A stretch of DNA of 64,000 bases from Aquimarina amphilecti (lineage in GTDB: Bacteria > Bacteroidota > Bacteroidia > Flavobacteriales > Flavobacteriaceae). This document shows positions 1 through 9,240 of this stretch, piece after piece. The stretch spans positions 131,892-195,891 of the forward strand of contig NZ_FOAB01000008.1 in assembly GCF_900109375.1 (NCBI RefSeq), given 5' to 3'. The notes beneath the pieces were generated by a model that saw only the letters and a list, made by a program, of their open reading frames with translations, ran no database searches and had not been told where the DNA came from. Every line of letters begins with the position of its first letter. Within the stretch, counting starts at the first letter, position 1. The position numbers and the translations under genes were made by a program.

Positions 1-2
1 AC

Positions 3-623
3 TATATCGACCGTCTTAAAAATATTGCAAAAGATTGGAATCAAAATACCATCGAAAGTAAGTATAGCAACGCTTTTAACTATGTAAATGAAGCTCCTTT
101 AAAAGACATTAAATCTTCTAGAATAGAAACTTCTTTTGATAGTATTAATGGAAATATGAGAATATTAGATCTATGTATCCGTCCTCAAAGAGATATTAAT
201 AGAATGGATTTATTTATCCGTAAATCTTTTAAATTTGAAAGCTTATCAGCTAATGGCGTTTCCACAAAAGATATTACTGGTAAAGATGGCTTTGTCAAAA
301 ATTCTTTTACCGAACGCACTGGTAATCGATTATTAACATATCACGTAAGAAATAACGAATCTCTAGAATTAAGAATGGAGTTCCATAAAGATTCTCTTCC
401 TGAAATCGTTCTATATGAATCTTCTTATGATTTATTAGAAAGTGACTTATTTTCTATTCCAAAACGTTCTGAAACGATGATTCCAAAACCCTTTATTCTT
501 AATGATGCCATAACTATTAAGAAAACATTGACATTGGAATATGTAGAAAAAACTATAGATTCTGCATCTTTGCAAACAAACCAATCTTCAAACTTATCAG
601 AAGATAATGAGCAAACAAATTAG
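3..623 (+). CDS. M28-like metallopeptidase, C-terminal part (5' truncated by window)
   Basis: The frame is open from base 3, so the start lies outside the window and only the last ~206 residues are present. No zinc-binding or membrane segment is in this part. The assignment rests on the resemblance of the tail (IRPQRDINRMDLFI, the run VLYESSYDLLESDLF, and PKRSETMIPKPFILNDA) to the C-terminal domain of the large membrane-anchored M28 aminopeptidases common in Flavobacteriia; this is recalled family knowledge, not a search. The domain looks beta-rich and would be extracytoplasmic. An internal ATG at 156 is not the real start, because coding continues upstream of it. Its stop overlaps the start of the next gene by 17 bp, which suggests translational coupling. 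Confidence 0.55.
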   Translation, partial: YIDRLKNIAKDWNQNTIESKYSNAFNYVNEAPLKDIKSSRIETSFDSINGNMRILDLCIRPQRDINRMDLFIRKSFKFESLSANGVSTKDITGKDGFVKNSFTERTGNRLLTYHVRNNESLELRMEFHKDSLPEIVLYESSYDLLESDLFSIPKRSETMIPKPFILNDAITIKKTLTLEYVEKTIDSASLQTNQSSNLSEDNEQTN

Positions 624-1428
624 TGTATTAGGAACGGGATGGTTAGGATTACCTCTAGCAAAAGCTCTTTTAAAAGAAGAGTACATAGTAAAAGGGGCTT
701 CTACAACAGAAAGTAAATTAGACAATCTGAAAACTGAAGGAATTGACCCATACCTCCTAGAAATTAAAGAAGATGGCCCTAAAGGAGATATTCGTTCATT
801 CTTAGAAAAAAGTCAAATATTAATAATTAATATTCCACCTGGATTGCGCAGAAATCCGGAAAGCAATTTTGTTGCAAAAATAAATAGTTTAATTCCATCT
901 ATTGAGAATTCGACAATTGAGAAAGTCATTTTCATTAGCTCTACTTCTATTTTTGCCGATGAAGAACAATTTCCCTTAATTACTTCAGAAACCACCCCTA
1001 ACGCTTCTACAAATGCTGGCAAACAATTAATAGAGGCAGAACAACTATTGCAAGAAAATCAAAAGCTTAATACTATTATTCTCCGTTTTGCAGGTTTGTT
1101 CGATAGCAGAAGACATCCTGCCACCATGCTGTCCAAAAGAAAAAATATTAAAAATCCATTAGCTCCGGTAAATCTTGTTCATCGAGAAGATTGTATTGGA
1201 ATTATCAAAAAAATTATCAAAGCTAACAAGTGGAACAAAACCTTTAACGCATCTTATCCAGACCATCCTTCAAAATCAGAATATTATAGTATGATCTGCA
1301 AACAAATGGAATTACCAACTCCTGATTATAATTTTGAGACAACTTCTAAAGGAAAAATTATTGATTCCAAAAAGTTACAAAACGACTTGAAATATAGCTT
1401 TAAAAGAAATCTGTATTTATTCAGTTAA
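607..1428 (+). CDS. NAD(P)-binding Rossmann-fold protein, YeeZ-like extended SDR
   Basis: 273 residues. The N-terminus ISVLGTGWLGLPLAKAL is a dinucleotide-binding GxGxxG-type motif (here GTGWLG), the form seen in the YeeZ-like NAD-dependent epimerase/dehydratase family. Further along, the strand VIFISSTSIF carries the serine patch usual after beta-strand 5 in extended SDRs. A clear YxxxK catalytic pair is not obvious, as in other YeeZ-like proteins, so the substrate is unknown. It is probably cytoplasmic: there is no signal peptide or membrane segment. The start ATG lies inside the last codons of the upstream peptidase. The 3' end overlaps the convergent lipoprotein gene by 12 bp. Confidence 0.75.
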   Translation: MSKQISVLGTGWLGLPLAKALLKEEYIVKGASTTESKLDNLKTEGIDPYLLEIKEDGPKGDIRSFLEKSQILIINIPPGLRRNPESNFVAKINSLIPSIENSTIEKVIFISSTSIFADEEQFPLITSETTPNASTNAGKQLIEAEQLLQENQKLNTIILRFAGLFDSRRHPATMLSKRKNIKNPLAPVNLVHREDCIGIIKKIIKANKWNKTFNASYPDHPSKSEYYSMICKQMELPTPDYNFETTSKGKIIDSKKLQNDLKYSFKRNLYLFS

Positions 1429-1983
1429 CTCCGACAAGTCTAATCGTTTGATCAAGGAATCAATTAATTGTTCTTGTCTGTATGGATTGGGGAGCGTAAA
1501 TCGATTACCATATTTAAGTTTATGAAACCTCTCCAAATAGAACGAAAAACTACCAGGCTTAAGGTCTTCATTTATATAAGCCTTATACAAATAGGCAAAG
1601 TTTCTTTGCCTAGACTCAATGCTTCCTGAATGATGAATAACAATCCAAGGAGTTCCAGCTGCTAGTTCTCCTAATGTATCTTTAGATGGGTGTCCATATT
1701 CTTGCAAATACAGTTCAATTTTTTGAAGATTAGCTCGATCATTTTTAATCATCTGCTGTATCGCTTTCTCTTTTTCATTACTATCATACCCGAACTCTAA
1801 CTCTACTTCGTTAAGAGCCTTTCGCACTTTTTGATCTTGTCTATGTATTTTTTCTAAAAAAGCTATCTTTTGGTCATTCGTAACCAAAGATTTAACCTCA
1901 AGAATAATTTCTTCACTTATTTTGTCCTCCTTATTACAAGCAACTATCAATACAAAAAGTAAATAACATATAATCTTATTCAT
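1417..1983 (-). CDS. Predicted lipoprotein, paralogue of the gene at 2021-2524
   Basis: 188 residues. The N-terminus has a hydrophobic stretch ending in LIVACNKED, a signal peptidase II lipobox with Cys at about residue 16. The rest is highly charged and probably helical. A conserved block GHPSKDTLGELAAGTPWIVI followed by HHSG is shared with the next gene upstream. No known domain is recognised; a paired His-His in IVIHHSG is the only candidate functional motif. Compared with its paralogue it carries a C-terminal extension of about 21 residues (ending RLDLSELTE). It lies 37 bp downstream of the paralogue on the same strand, so the two are probably co-transcribed. Function unknown. Confidence 0.75.
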   Translation of the reverse strand: MNKIICYLLFVLIVACNKEDKISEEIILEVKSLVTNDQKIAFLEKIHRQDQKVRKALNEVELEFGYDSNEKEKAIQQMIKNDRANLQKIELYLQEYGHPSKDTLGELAAGTPWIVIHHSGSIESRQRNFAYLYKAYINEDLKPGSFSFYLERFHKLKYGNRFTLPNPYRQEQLIDSLIKRLDLSELTE

Positions 1984-2020
1984 GATTTTTTAATCCTAAA
2001 TATTATAGCCCTGTAAAGAG

Positions 2021-2524
2021 TTAAGGCAAATTATACTGATTATCAAATTTCGAATTATAGTATTTATTTAAAAAAATAGAAAAATTACTTGGACCTAAAT
2101 CCCCGTGTTTATATGCTTTGTAAAGGTGTTCAAAATTTCGTTCTTTAGATGCTAAGTTTCCTGAATGATGAATTACTATATAAGGAGTTTTTGCTGCCAA
2201 ATCTCCATGCACTGCAGCAGATGGATGGCCATACTTTCTTAAATATAATTCAATTTTTTGTAGATTAATTTTATTGGTTTGTAGCATCAATTGAAAAGCT
2301 TCTTTTCTTTCTTTACTATCATAACCATATACCATTTCAATATCATTAATCTGTTTACGCATCTTCCAATTCACTTGCTGTATTTCTTCTAAGAAAAATC
2401 TTCTTTCATCATTGGTAACCAGACCTTCTATTTCTCGCATAATATCCTGACTTACTGCATCCTTTTCCGTACAACTAGCTGATAGGATAAATAAGACAAT
2501 TAAGTAAAATATAATTTTATACAT
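2021..2524 (-). CDS. Predicted lipoprotein, paralogue of the gene at 1417-1983
   Basis: 167 residues with a lipobox (ILSASC, Cys about residue 18). It aligns with the following gene along its full length: the charged helical N-terminal half, the block KYGHPSAAVHGDLAAKTPYI, the VIHHSG motif and the R/KERNFxxLYKAY segment are all shared. It stops at YNLP, where the paralogue continues for about 21 residues, so one of the pair has lost or gained a C-terminal tail. A terminator-like hairpin lies just upstream (2544-2575), so this gene probably begins its own transcript with 1417-1983. Function unknown. Confidence 0.75.
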   Translation of the reverse strand: MYKIIFYLIVLFILSASCTEKDAVSQDIMREIEGLVTNDERRFFLEEIQQVNWKMRKQINDIEMVYGYDSKERKEAFQLMLQTNKINLQKIELYLRKYGHPSAAVHGDLAAKTPYIVIHHSGNLASKERNFEHLYKAYKHGDLGPSNFSIFLNKYYNSKFDNQYNLP

Positions 2525-2543
2525 TGCATTCGGGGATTATCTA

Positions 2544-2575
2544 AAAACTCCAAATATTAAGCTATTTGGAGTTTT
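2544..2575 (-). terminator. Rho-independent terminator of the exported-protein gene at 2598-3320
   Basis: Perfect 13-bp inverted repeat AAAACTCCAAATA / TATTTGGAGTTTT with a 6-nt loop. Its T-tracts make it work in either direction, but the only gene ending into it is on the minus strand. It closely resembles the hairpin at 3478-3507. Confidence 0.75.
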
Positions 2576-2597
2576 AGCGTTTAACAAAATAATTTAC

Positions 2598-3320
2598 CTA
2601 TAGAGTATCATAATATGCTACCAATCTAACCAAATCCACTTCCTTCTTAAAGCTTAATTTTTCCTTATTTATATAACTTTTTAACTCACTTTGTTTACCA
2701 GGAAAAGACTTTACGATTTTTCTTTTATTCATTTTAAGATATACCATCTTTCCATCAATCTCCATATAATATTTTTCATGATCCATAAACTTAGCTGGCT
2801 CATTTTTATGATAAGAAGTTTGTGCAACTTTTGGATGTACAAATGTCTTCGTAAGTTCTTTGTACACATTGATTTTTGAATTACACCTAAGTTTTATTAG
2901 ATACCCTTTTTTAGGTTTATTATTAGCATCATTATATTCCTTATAATGATACTCTTGGCTTCCAATTCGGGCAAAAACCTTATCAGCCTTTATCATAGCA
3001 CTAACATTCTTACTCTCAGGATGTTTTACTAGTTCTACTTCATTAGTATAAACATTATACCTAACGAACATTCCTATTACTTTTTTCTCAAAACTTAGGT
3101 CTACTAATTCTCCTTGTCTAAATACTTTGTCTTCATAAGGTGATCCTATCGCTCCTTCAAGACTTACATTTTCAATTTCTCCAGGAGAATCTCTTTCTTT
3201 ATAATCCAATGGCCTAAAAAGCTGATCAACCGGTGTTAGTCTGCTTCTATCGATTCGATTCTGCGCTTGAATATTTGAACATAGTACTGCTACTACAATA
3301 AATAAAATAGTTCTTTTCAT
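2598..3320 (-). CDS. Exported protein of unknown function
   Basis: 240 residues. A classical signal peptide (MKRTILFIVVAVLCSNIQAQ) ends in an AQA-like cleavage site with Gln at +1, typical of Flavobacteriaceae. The mature protein is rich in Lys and Tyr and mostly beta-strand by eye, with no Cys pair or enzyme motif I recognise; it is presumably periplasmic or on the cell surface. It is a single-gene transcript: an independent terminator follows at 2544-2575, and the sdh operon terminator at 3478-3507 precedes it. I cannot name the family. The start is well placed because the signal peptide begins at this ATG. Confidence 0.7.
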   Translation of the reverse strand: MKRTILFIVVAVLCSNIQAQNRIDRSRLTPVDQLFRPLDYKERDSPGEIENVSLEGAIGSPYEDKVFRQGELVDLSFEKKVIGMFVRYNVYTNEVELVKHPESKNVSAMIKADKVFARIGSQEYHYKEYNDANNKPKKGYLIKLRCNSKINVYKELTKTFVHPKVAQTSYHKNEPAKFMDHEKYYMEIDGKMVYLKMNKRKIVKSFPGKQSELKSYINKEKLSFKKEVDLVRLVAYYDTL

Positions 3321-3477
3321 TTTTTACGATTTTGATATTCCTTAATAAAAATAGCCAATAAAAAGTTTCTGTAATAGTCTTTTAACTTAATCAGACAAAA
3401 TGCAAACTTCCTATCTTCTATTAATTAATGTCTTTCATTCGAAAAATGTTACCACAAAAAATATTCCTTTTCAAAAA

Positions 3478-3507
3478 AAAACTCCAAATCAATTGATTTG
3501 GAGTTTT
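3478..3507 (-). terminator. Rho-independent terminator of sdhCAB
   Basis: Inverted repeat AAAACTCCAAATC / GATTTGGAGTTTT around AATT, 30 nt downstream of the sdhB stop, followed on the minus strand by a long T-run (the A-run at 3471-3480 read in reverse). The stem core CTCCAAAT is the same as in the terminator at 2544-2575. Confidence 0.8.
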
Positions 3508-3536
3508 ACTAATGCTTATTATGTTTAATAAATAAA

Positions 3537-4283
3537 CTATCCTTTCATACTTGCTTTAAGGTACTCACGATTCATACGTGCTATATTTTCTAAGGAAATC
3601 CCTTTAGGACATTCTATTTCACATGCACCTGTGTTTGTACAATTACCAAACCCTTCTTCATCCATTTGATTTACCATTGCCATTACACGATCAGTAGCTT
3701 CTACTTGACCTTGAGGTAACAATGCATATTGAGATACTTTTGCCGATGTAAACAACATCGCAGAAGCATTTTTACAAGCAGCTACACAAGCTCCACAACC
3801 AATACAAGTTGCCGCGGCAAAAGCATCATCTGCATTTTCTTTATTTACCGGAATTGCATTCGCATCTATTGTGTTTCCAGAAGTATTTACAGAAATATAT
3901 CCTCCAGCATGCTGGATTCTATCAAATGCACTTCTATCTACCATTAAATCTTTTACTACAGGAAAAGCTTTTGCTCTAAAAGGTTCTATAAAAATTGTAT
4001 CCCCATCATTGAACTTTCGCATATGTAATTGACAGGTAGTAACTAATCTATCTGGTCCATGAGGTTCTCCATTAATCTGTAAAGAACAAGCTCCACAAAT
4101 ACCTTCTCTACAATCGTGATCAAAAACCACTGGCTCTTCACCTTTAGTAATCAATTCTTCATTTAACACATCTAGCATTTCTAAAAAAGACATGTCTCCT
4201 TCAATTCCAGATATTGGATACTCTACTATCTTTCCTTTAGATTGAGCGTCTTTTTGACGCCATATTTTTAATGTAAGATTCAT
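3537..4283 (-). CDS. sdhB: Succinate dehydrogenase / fumarate reductase iron-sulfur subunit
   Basis: 248 residues. It transfers electrons from the flavoprotein SdhA to the membrane cytochrome SdhC. An N-terminal plant-type ferredoxin domain carries the [2Fe-2S] cysteines (DHDCREGICGACSLQ, then LVTTC). The C-terminal alpha-helical domain holds the remaining clusters (CIGCGACVAACKN and NTGACEIECPKGIS). Length is normal for the Bacteroidota form, which resembles quinol:fumarate reductase type B. It is the last gene of sdhCAB, starting 5 bp after the sdhA stop, and is closed by the terminator at 3478-3507. It acts on the cytoplasmic face of the inner membrane. Confidence 0.96.
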   Translation of the reverse strand: MNLTLKIWRQKDAQSKGKIVEYPISGIEGDMSFLEMLDVLNEELITKGEEPVVFDHDCREGICGACSLQINGEPHGPDRLVTTCQLHMRKFNDGDTIFIEPFRAKAFPVVKDLMVDRSAFDRIQHAGGYISVNTSGNTIDANAIPVNKENADDAFAAATCIGCGACVAACKNASAMLFTSAKVSQYALLPQGQVEATDRVMAMVNQMDEEGFGNCTNTGACEIECPKGISLENIARMNREYLKASMKG

Positions 4284-4288
4284 AGCTT

Positions 4289-6304
4289 TTATTTATAAGA
4301 ACGTGTTTTTAATTCAATGTTTTTAAATACTAAATCTTCTTTATGAAGTACAGCATCTTTAGGTTCTCCTTTGTATTCCCAAGCAGAAACATACTTAAAG
4401 TTTTCATCATCTCTCAATGCTTCACCCTTTTGTTCTCCTGATTGTTCTACAGATTCTTCTCTAAAATGTCCTCCACAAGATTCATTTCGATCCAAAGCAT
4501 CTTTTGCAAATAATTCTCCTAATTCTAAGAAATCTGCAACTCTTCCTGCTTTTTCTAGCTCAGGATTCATACTATTAGCATTTCCAGGAACTTTTACGTT
4601 TTTCCAAAAATCCTCTCGTAAAGCTGCGATTTCATCAATCGCTTCTTTTAACCCTTGCTCATTACGTGACATCCCACATTTATTCCACATAATCTTACCC
4701 AGTTTCTTATGGTAATAATCTACAGAATGTTCTCCGGATCCAGCCATTAACTTCTCAATGCGATCTTTTACATCTTTCTCTGCCTTATCAAACTCCGGAG
4801 TATCAGTAGGAATTTTTCCAGTTCTAATATCGTGTGATAAATAATCACCTATTGTATATGGTAACACGAAATATCCATCAGCCAACCCTTGCATTAAAGC
4901 AGAAGCTCCTAACCTATTTGCTCCGTGATCAGAGAAATTAGCTTCCCCAGCTGCATAACATCCAGGAACAGTAGTTTGTAAATTATAATCTACCCAAAGA
5001 CCTCCCATTGTGTAATGCACTGCAGGATAAATCATCATTGGTGTTTTATATGGGTTCTCATCTACAATCTTTTCATACATCTGGAATAAGTTACCATACT
5101 TATCTTCAATAACTTTTTCACCTAATTCTAGAATTTGGTCAGAAGTTGGATTATGAATTCCAGAGGTAAGCGCTTTTTCTTTTCCATATCGTTGAATTGC
5201 CGATGCAAAATCAAGATATACAGCCTCACCTGTTTTATTTACTCCAAAACCTTCATCACAACGTTCCTTAGCAGCTCTTGATGCTACATCACGAGGAACT
5301 AAATTACCAAACGCTGGATATCTTCTTTCCAAATAATAATCTCTTTCTTCCTCCGCTAATTGAGTTGGTTTTAATTTACCCGTACGAATTGCTTCTGCAT
5401 CTTCTTTTCTTTTCGGAACCCAAATTCTTCCATCATTACGCAAGGATTCTGACATAAGTGTCAGTTTTGATTGGTGATCTCCAGATACCGGAATACAGGT
5501 TGGATGAATTTGTGTATAACAAGGGTTTGCAAAAAAAGCTCCTCTTCTATGAGCTCTCCAAGCTGCCATCACATTACTTCCCATAGCATTAGTACTTAAG
5601 AAAAATACATTTCCGTATCCTCCAGTTGCAAGTACTACCGCATGTGCAGAATGACGTTCAATCTCCCCAGTAACTAAGTTTCTTGCTACTATACCTCGAG
5701 CTTTACCATCTATTTTTACAAGATCTAACATCTCATGACGGTTGAAAGCTTGAATCTTTCCTCTATTAATCTGGCGGTTCATCGCAGAATATGCTCCAAG
5801 TAATAACTGTTGTCCAGTTTGTCCTTTAGCATAAAAAGTACGTGATACCAATACTCCACCAAACGATCTATTATCTAATAATCCACCATACTCACGTGCA
5901 AAAGGCACACCTTGCGCCACACATTGATCTATTATATTTCCAGAAACCTCAGCTAATCTATAAACGTTTGCTTCTCTAGATCTATAATCTCCTCCCTTTA
6001 CAGTATCATAAAAAAGACGATAATTAGAATCCCCATCTCCTTGATAGTTTTTTGCAGCATTGATTCCTCCTTGTGCCGCAATAGAGTGCGCACGTCTAGG
6101 AGAATCTTGATAACAAAATGTTTTAACGTTATAACCAAGTTCTGCTAAAGTAGCAGCAGCACTTCCACCTGCTAATCCAGTACCAACAACGATAACATCA
6201 ATATTACGCTTGTTAGCTGGATTTACCAGGTTAATTGTATTTTTATGTTTTGTCCACTTATCAGCCAGTGGACCTTCTGGTATTTTAGAGTCTAAAATTG
6301 ACAT
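4289..6304 (-). CDS. sdhA: Succinate dehydrogenase / fumarate reductase flavoprotein subunit
   Basis: 671 residues from the chosen start. It oxidises succinate to fumarate using covalently bound FAD. Evidence is the FAD-binding VVGTGLAGGSAAATLAELG near the N-terminus, the covalent-FAD histidine context RRAHSIAAQGGINAA, the substrate loop around QIHPTCIPVSGDH, and HYTMGGLWVDYNLQT near the capping domain. I start it at the ATG at 6304 (MSILDSKIPEGP), 10 bp after the sdhC stop. The frame stays open 20 codons further upstream, but that stretch overlaps the end of sdhC and reads as a hydrophobic segment that does not belong to this family. It lies between sdhC and sdhB in one operon. Confidence 0.95.
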   Translation of the reverse strand: MSILDSKIPEGPLADKWTKHKNTINLVNPANKRNIDVIVVGTGLAGGSAAATLAELGYNVKTFCYQDSPRRAHSIAAQGGINAAKNYQGDGDSNYRLFYDTVKGGDYRSREANVYRLAEVSGNIIDQCVAQGVPFAREYGGLLDNRSFGGVLVSRTFYAKGQTGQQLLLGAYSAMNRQINRGKIQAFNRHEMLDLVKIDGKARGIVARNLVTGEIERHSAHAVVLATGGYGNVFFLSTNAMGSNVMAAWRAHRRGAFFANPCYTQIHPTCIPVSGDHQSKLTLMSESLRNDGRIWVPKRKEDAEAIRTGKLKPTQLAEEERDYYLERRYPAFGNLVPRDVASRAAKERCDEGFGVNKTGEAVYLDFASAIQRYGKEKALTSGIHNPTSDQILELGEKVIEDKYGNLFQMYEKIVDENPYKTPMMIYPAVHYTMGGLWVDYNLQTTVPGCYAAGEANFSDHGANRLGASALMQGLADGYFVLPYTIGDYLSHDIRTGKIPTDTPEFDKAEKDVKDRIEKLMAGSGEHSVDYYHKKLGKIMWNKCGMSRNEQGLKEAIDEIAALREDFWKNVKVPGNANSMNPELEKAGRVADFLELGELFAKDALDRNESCGGHFREESVEQSGEQKGEALRDDENFKYVSAWEYKGEPKDAVLHKEDLVFKNIELKTRSYK

Positions 6305-6314
6305 AATAGTGGTT

Positions 6315-6980
6315 TTAGTGATTATTATTAAAATGAAGTACCAAGGATACAACGATAAATCCAAGAGGAATTACAATTGCAAATACTTTAGCAAATTTAG
6401 TTGCTCCAACAGAAAATTTATTATTAAAACCAACTGATTGAAAAGAAGATGCAAAACCATGCCATAAGTGCAATGCTAAGAACACAAATGAAAGCACATA
6501 TATTCCTGTTCGAACCGGACTTACAAATTTCTCTAATAGTTCGTGGTAATAACGAGTAGGGTCTTCTGGTGCGAATTCCACATATTTATGTACCATTTCA
6601 GGAATCCAGAAATCGTAAAAATGTAATCCCAAAAATGCTAAAATCACTAAACCTGAAAGAATCATGTTTCGTGACATCCACGAAGCATTAGCTCCTCCGC
6701 TATACTTTGCATATTTAACCGCTCTTGCATTTCTATTTTTTACTTCCAAAACGAATCCCATTATAAAATGAAAAACTACTCCAAAAATTAACACGGGTTG
6801 CAATGCAAACTGAACCAAAGGATTTGTCCCCATAAAATGAGACAACTCGTTAAAAGTATCCGGGCTAAAAATAGAAGTAAAATTGATGGTAAAGTGCTGT
6901 AATAAGAAAAACACTAAGAAAAGTCCCGAAAGTGCCATCGCAACCTTTCTAGCTATTGAAGATTTTATCAATCCACTCAT
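6315..6980 (-). CDS. sdhC: Succinate dehydrogenase cytochrome b subunit
   Basis: 221 residues with five predicted transmembrane helices, matching the single-subunit diheme cytochrome b558 membrane anchor used by Bacteroidota in place of separate SdhC and SdhD. Histidines that could ligate heme lie in FLLQHFTINF, VVFHFIMGF, LGLHFYDFW and LALHLWHGF. It anchors SdhAB and reduces menaquinone in the inner membrane. It is the first gene of sdhCAB. A -7-like TATTTTTG lies on the minus strand at 7016-7009, about 30 nt before the start; I do not see a convincing -33 box. Confidence 0.93.
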   Translation of the reverse strand: MSGLIKSSIARKVAMALSGLFLVFFLLQHFTINFTSIFSPDTFNELSHFMGTNPLVQFALQPVLIFGVVFHFIMGFVLEVKNRNARAVKYAKYSGGANASWMSRNMILSGLVILAFLGLHFYDFWIPEMVHKYVEFAPEDPTRYYHELLEKFVSPVRTGIYVLSFVFLALHLWHGFASSFQSVGFNNKFSVGATKFAKVFAIVIPLGFIVVSLVLHFNNNH

Positions 6981-7324
6981 TATTAAGAATGTTTAAAAAT
7001 TTGATTAGCAAAAATAAGCTTCAAACTTGTTTTTAACAAGATTTTGATACAGTAATACAGTATTTATAATGAATTAAAATAGAATTAAAATTTTGTTGAG
7101 GATTCATTACGAAATCGTTTGAAATATAGTACCAACTTTGAACAAAAGACAATTATCATTATACCAAAATGTTAATTTATACCTTAAACTTTAATAGAAA
7201 TCTCACGTACCACTATTACATCAATAAGATTAAATTGATATTTCAACTCTAATGCCGTAAAAAGAAGCCCTAAATCAGTTCATTATCGACTTCTATAAAT
7301 ATAAAAAAAGCAAAAACATTACTT
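6981..7324. other. Divergent intergenic region, sdhC / TPR-AraC regulator
   Basis: About 340 bp of AT-rich DNA between two divergent genes. It must hold both promoters. No open frame of note, no long inverted repeat and no recognisable operator was found by eye; a -7-like box for sdhC at 7009-7016 is the only motif I can point to. Confidence 0.5.
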
Positions 7325-9058
7325 TTGAATAATACTCAAACTTTAATACATTATTTTTTGATTAAAAAAAACCTATTAATAACTGTTCTTCTAACATCTC
7401 TATGGTGCTTCGGGAAATCAACAACAAAAACATTCACAAATCAGTTAAATGTACCTGATAGTTTACAAAGCAAATCAGCACAGGAAATAATCAAATACAT
7501 AGAAGCTTCTAATACTGAGCAAAGTATTATATTAGAAGCTACTCTATCTAATCTTATTACGGATCTATCAATTTTGGCAGAGTATTACTATGATATTTCG
7601 GATACTTTTTATGAAAAAGAAAAAACAGGTCGTAGTAGGTATTATTTAAAAAAAGCCATCAATAATGCCAAAACTGCAGGAAATGATTCAATTTTAAGCA
7701 AATACTTTATCGGATTAGGTCACTCTTATCTAAAAGATTGGAAAAATCAAAAATCATTAGACCACTATAACAAAGCATTAGACATTGCCAGCAAATATAA
7801 AAACATTCGGCATCAATATTCCGCTCATTCTGGAATGGCAATAATCCTAAAGAGAATGAAAAAGCTAGATGATGCATTAGAAGTTTGTAAAGGTATACTA
7901 AAGCAAATCGAAAAATCTAAGGATAGAAATACAATAAATCATGTGAGATTTCTCACCATTCTAAGTGAAGTATACTTGGATCAAAACAATTATGATTCTG
8001 TAATATATTATGCAGATCAAGGCTTAGCCATTAGTGAACCCTTAGATTATTCGATAGGATCTATTGATTTATATACCAAAAAGGGAATTGTTGCCCTAAA
8101 TAGAAAAGAACTAGCTAAGGCGCAGCAATATTTTCGCAAAGCCGAAGAAATCATTCTTACCAAAAACATCTCACAAAAAAAATCAATATTAAATATCAAT
8201 TATTTCTTTGCTCATACTTTTATTGAGGAAAAAAAATACAATCAGGCTATTTCTTCTTTAAACAATAGTATATCTATTATTGAAGAAAAAGATACCAGAA
8301 ACATTAGAGTTCTTGAAACTTACATTCTTCTAGCAGAGTGTTACACTAAAATTCAAAACACAAACGAAGCGACATACTGGTATCAAAAATCAAATAAATT
8401 ACGAGACCAATTTCAAGAAGCAAAACATCAAACTATATCAAAGATTAATAATCAAAAAATAAATAAATTAGAAAGTCAAATTGAACAACTTAAAAATGAA
8501 GAAATAAAACAAGCATATCACAAAAAACTGATATTTTTCATTTTGATCACAGTTTGTTTGATTTTACTATTTTTTGTTTTCAAGTATTTTCAAAAACAAA
8601 AAAAGAATAACCAACAATTTAATCAATTAATAGAAAAGATAAACTCCTTAGAGTCTATAGATGTTGCTAAAAAAAAAGGTTTTGTAATTGATGATAAAAA
8701 AGTAAAGGATGTTTTAAATGGTTTAGAGAAACTAGAACAACAAAAATATTTTCTGCAAAAGGATTGCGATCTGCGATCTATAGCAAAAAAAGTAAAAACC
8801 AATACTACATATCTATCAAAGATTATTAAAACTCATAAAGCGGCTAGTTTCAATGATTACATCAATGAATTACGAATAGATTATGCTTTAAAAAGATTAA
8901 AAAATGATAAAAAATTCAGATCCTTTTCAGTTAAATCCATTGCTTTAGAGATTGGTTATAAAACGGATAATTCCTTTACCAAACATTTTAAATCCAAAAC
9001 CGGATTGAACCCTTCTTATTATATAAAGAAAATAGATCATCAGAGGGAAAATTCCTAA
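7325..9058 (+). CDS. Membrane-anchored TPR-repeat regulator with C-terminal AraC-type HTH
   Basis: 577 residues, starting at TTG; there is no in-frame ATG near the N-terminus, and the hydrophobic signal/anchor begins at once. The order is an N-terminal hydrophobic segment (about residues 12-30), a long TPR array (about 60-370), a coiled coil (KINKLESQIEQLKNEEIKQ), one membrane helix (about 402-422) and a C-terminal AraC-family DNA-binding domain (about 482-572, with YLSKIIKTHKAASFNDYINE and the second helix-turn-helix GYKTDNSFTKHFKSKTGLNP). The TPRs would be in the periplasm and the HTH in the cytoplasm, so this is a one-component membrane sensor. The ligand is unknown. It shares its architecture with the gene at 34953-36710, and two GG-leader peptide genes follow immediately. 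Confidence 0.88.
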   Translation: MNNTQTLIHYFLIKKNLLITVLLTSLWCFGKSTTKTFTNQLNVPDSLQSKSAQEIIKYIEASNTEQSIILEATLSNLITDLSILAEYYYDISDTFYEKEKTGRSRYYLKKAINNAKTAGNDSILSKYFIGLGHSYLKDWKNQKSLDHYNKALDIASKYKNIRHQYSAHSGMAIILKRMKKLDDALEVCKGILKQIEKSKDRNTINHVRFLTILSEVYLDQNNYDSVIYYADQGLAISEPLDYSIGSIDLYTKKGIVALNRKELAKAQQYFRKAEEIILTKNISQKKSILNINYFFAHTFIEEKKYNQAISSLNNSISIIEEKDTRNIRVLETYILLAECYTKIQNTNEATYWYQKSNKLRDQFQEAKHQTISKINNQKINKLESQIEQLKNEEIKQAYHKKLIFFILITVCLILLFFVFKYFQKQKKNNQQFNQLIEKINSLESIDVAKKKGFVIDDKKVKDVLNGLEKLEQQKYFLQKDCDLRSIAKKVKTNTTYLSKIIKTHKAASFNDYINELRIDYALKRLKNDKKFRSFSVKSIALEIGYKTDNSFTKHFKSKTGLNPSYYIKKIDHQRENS

Positions 9059-9240
9059 GTATTAAAAAAATAACTTCAATTTTTCTCTTTTTCATATACA
9101 CCATGAAAAGAGCATTAAACTTTACCTTAATTACTTTAAAATACGGCACGAATCTTATGAATTGATCACGAATAAAAGTACCTTGATACAAGATTCAAAT
9201 TGGAATATACTTAAAACAATTAATTTTAAAAATTAAGATT

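Noticed and set aside
6305..6364. 20-codon N-terminal extension of sdhA
   Set aside because: It overlaps the end of sdhC and gives a hydrophobic segment foreign to SdhA; the ATG at 6304 fits the family start.
9103..9165. 20-codon frame upstream of the lanthipeptide-like gene
   Set aside because: Too short and featureless; no GG motif.
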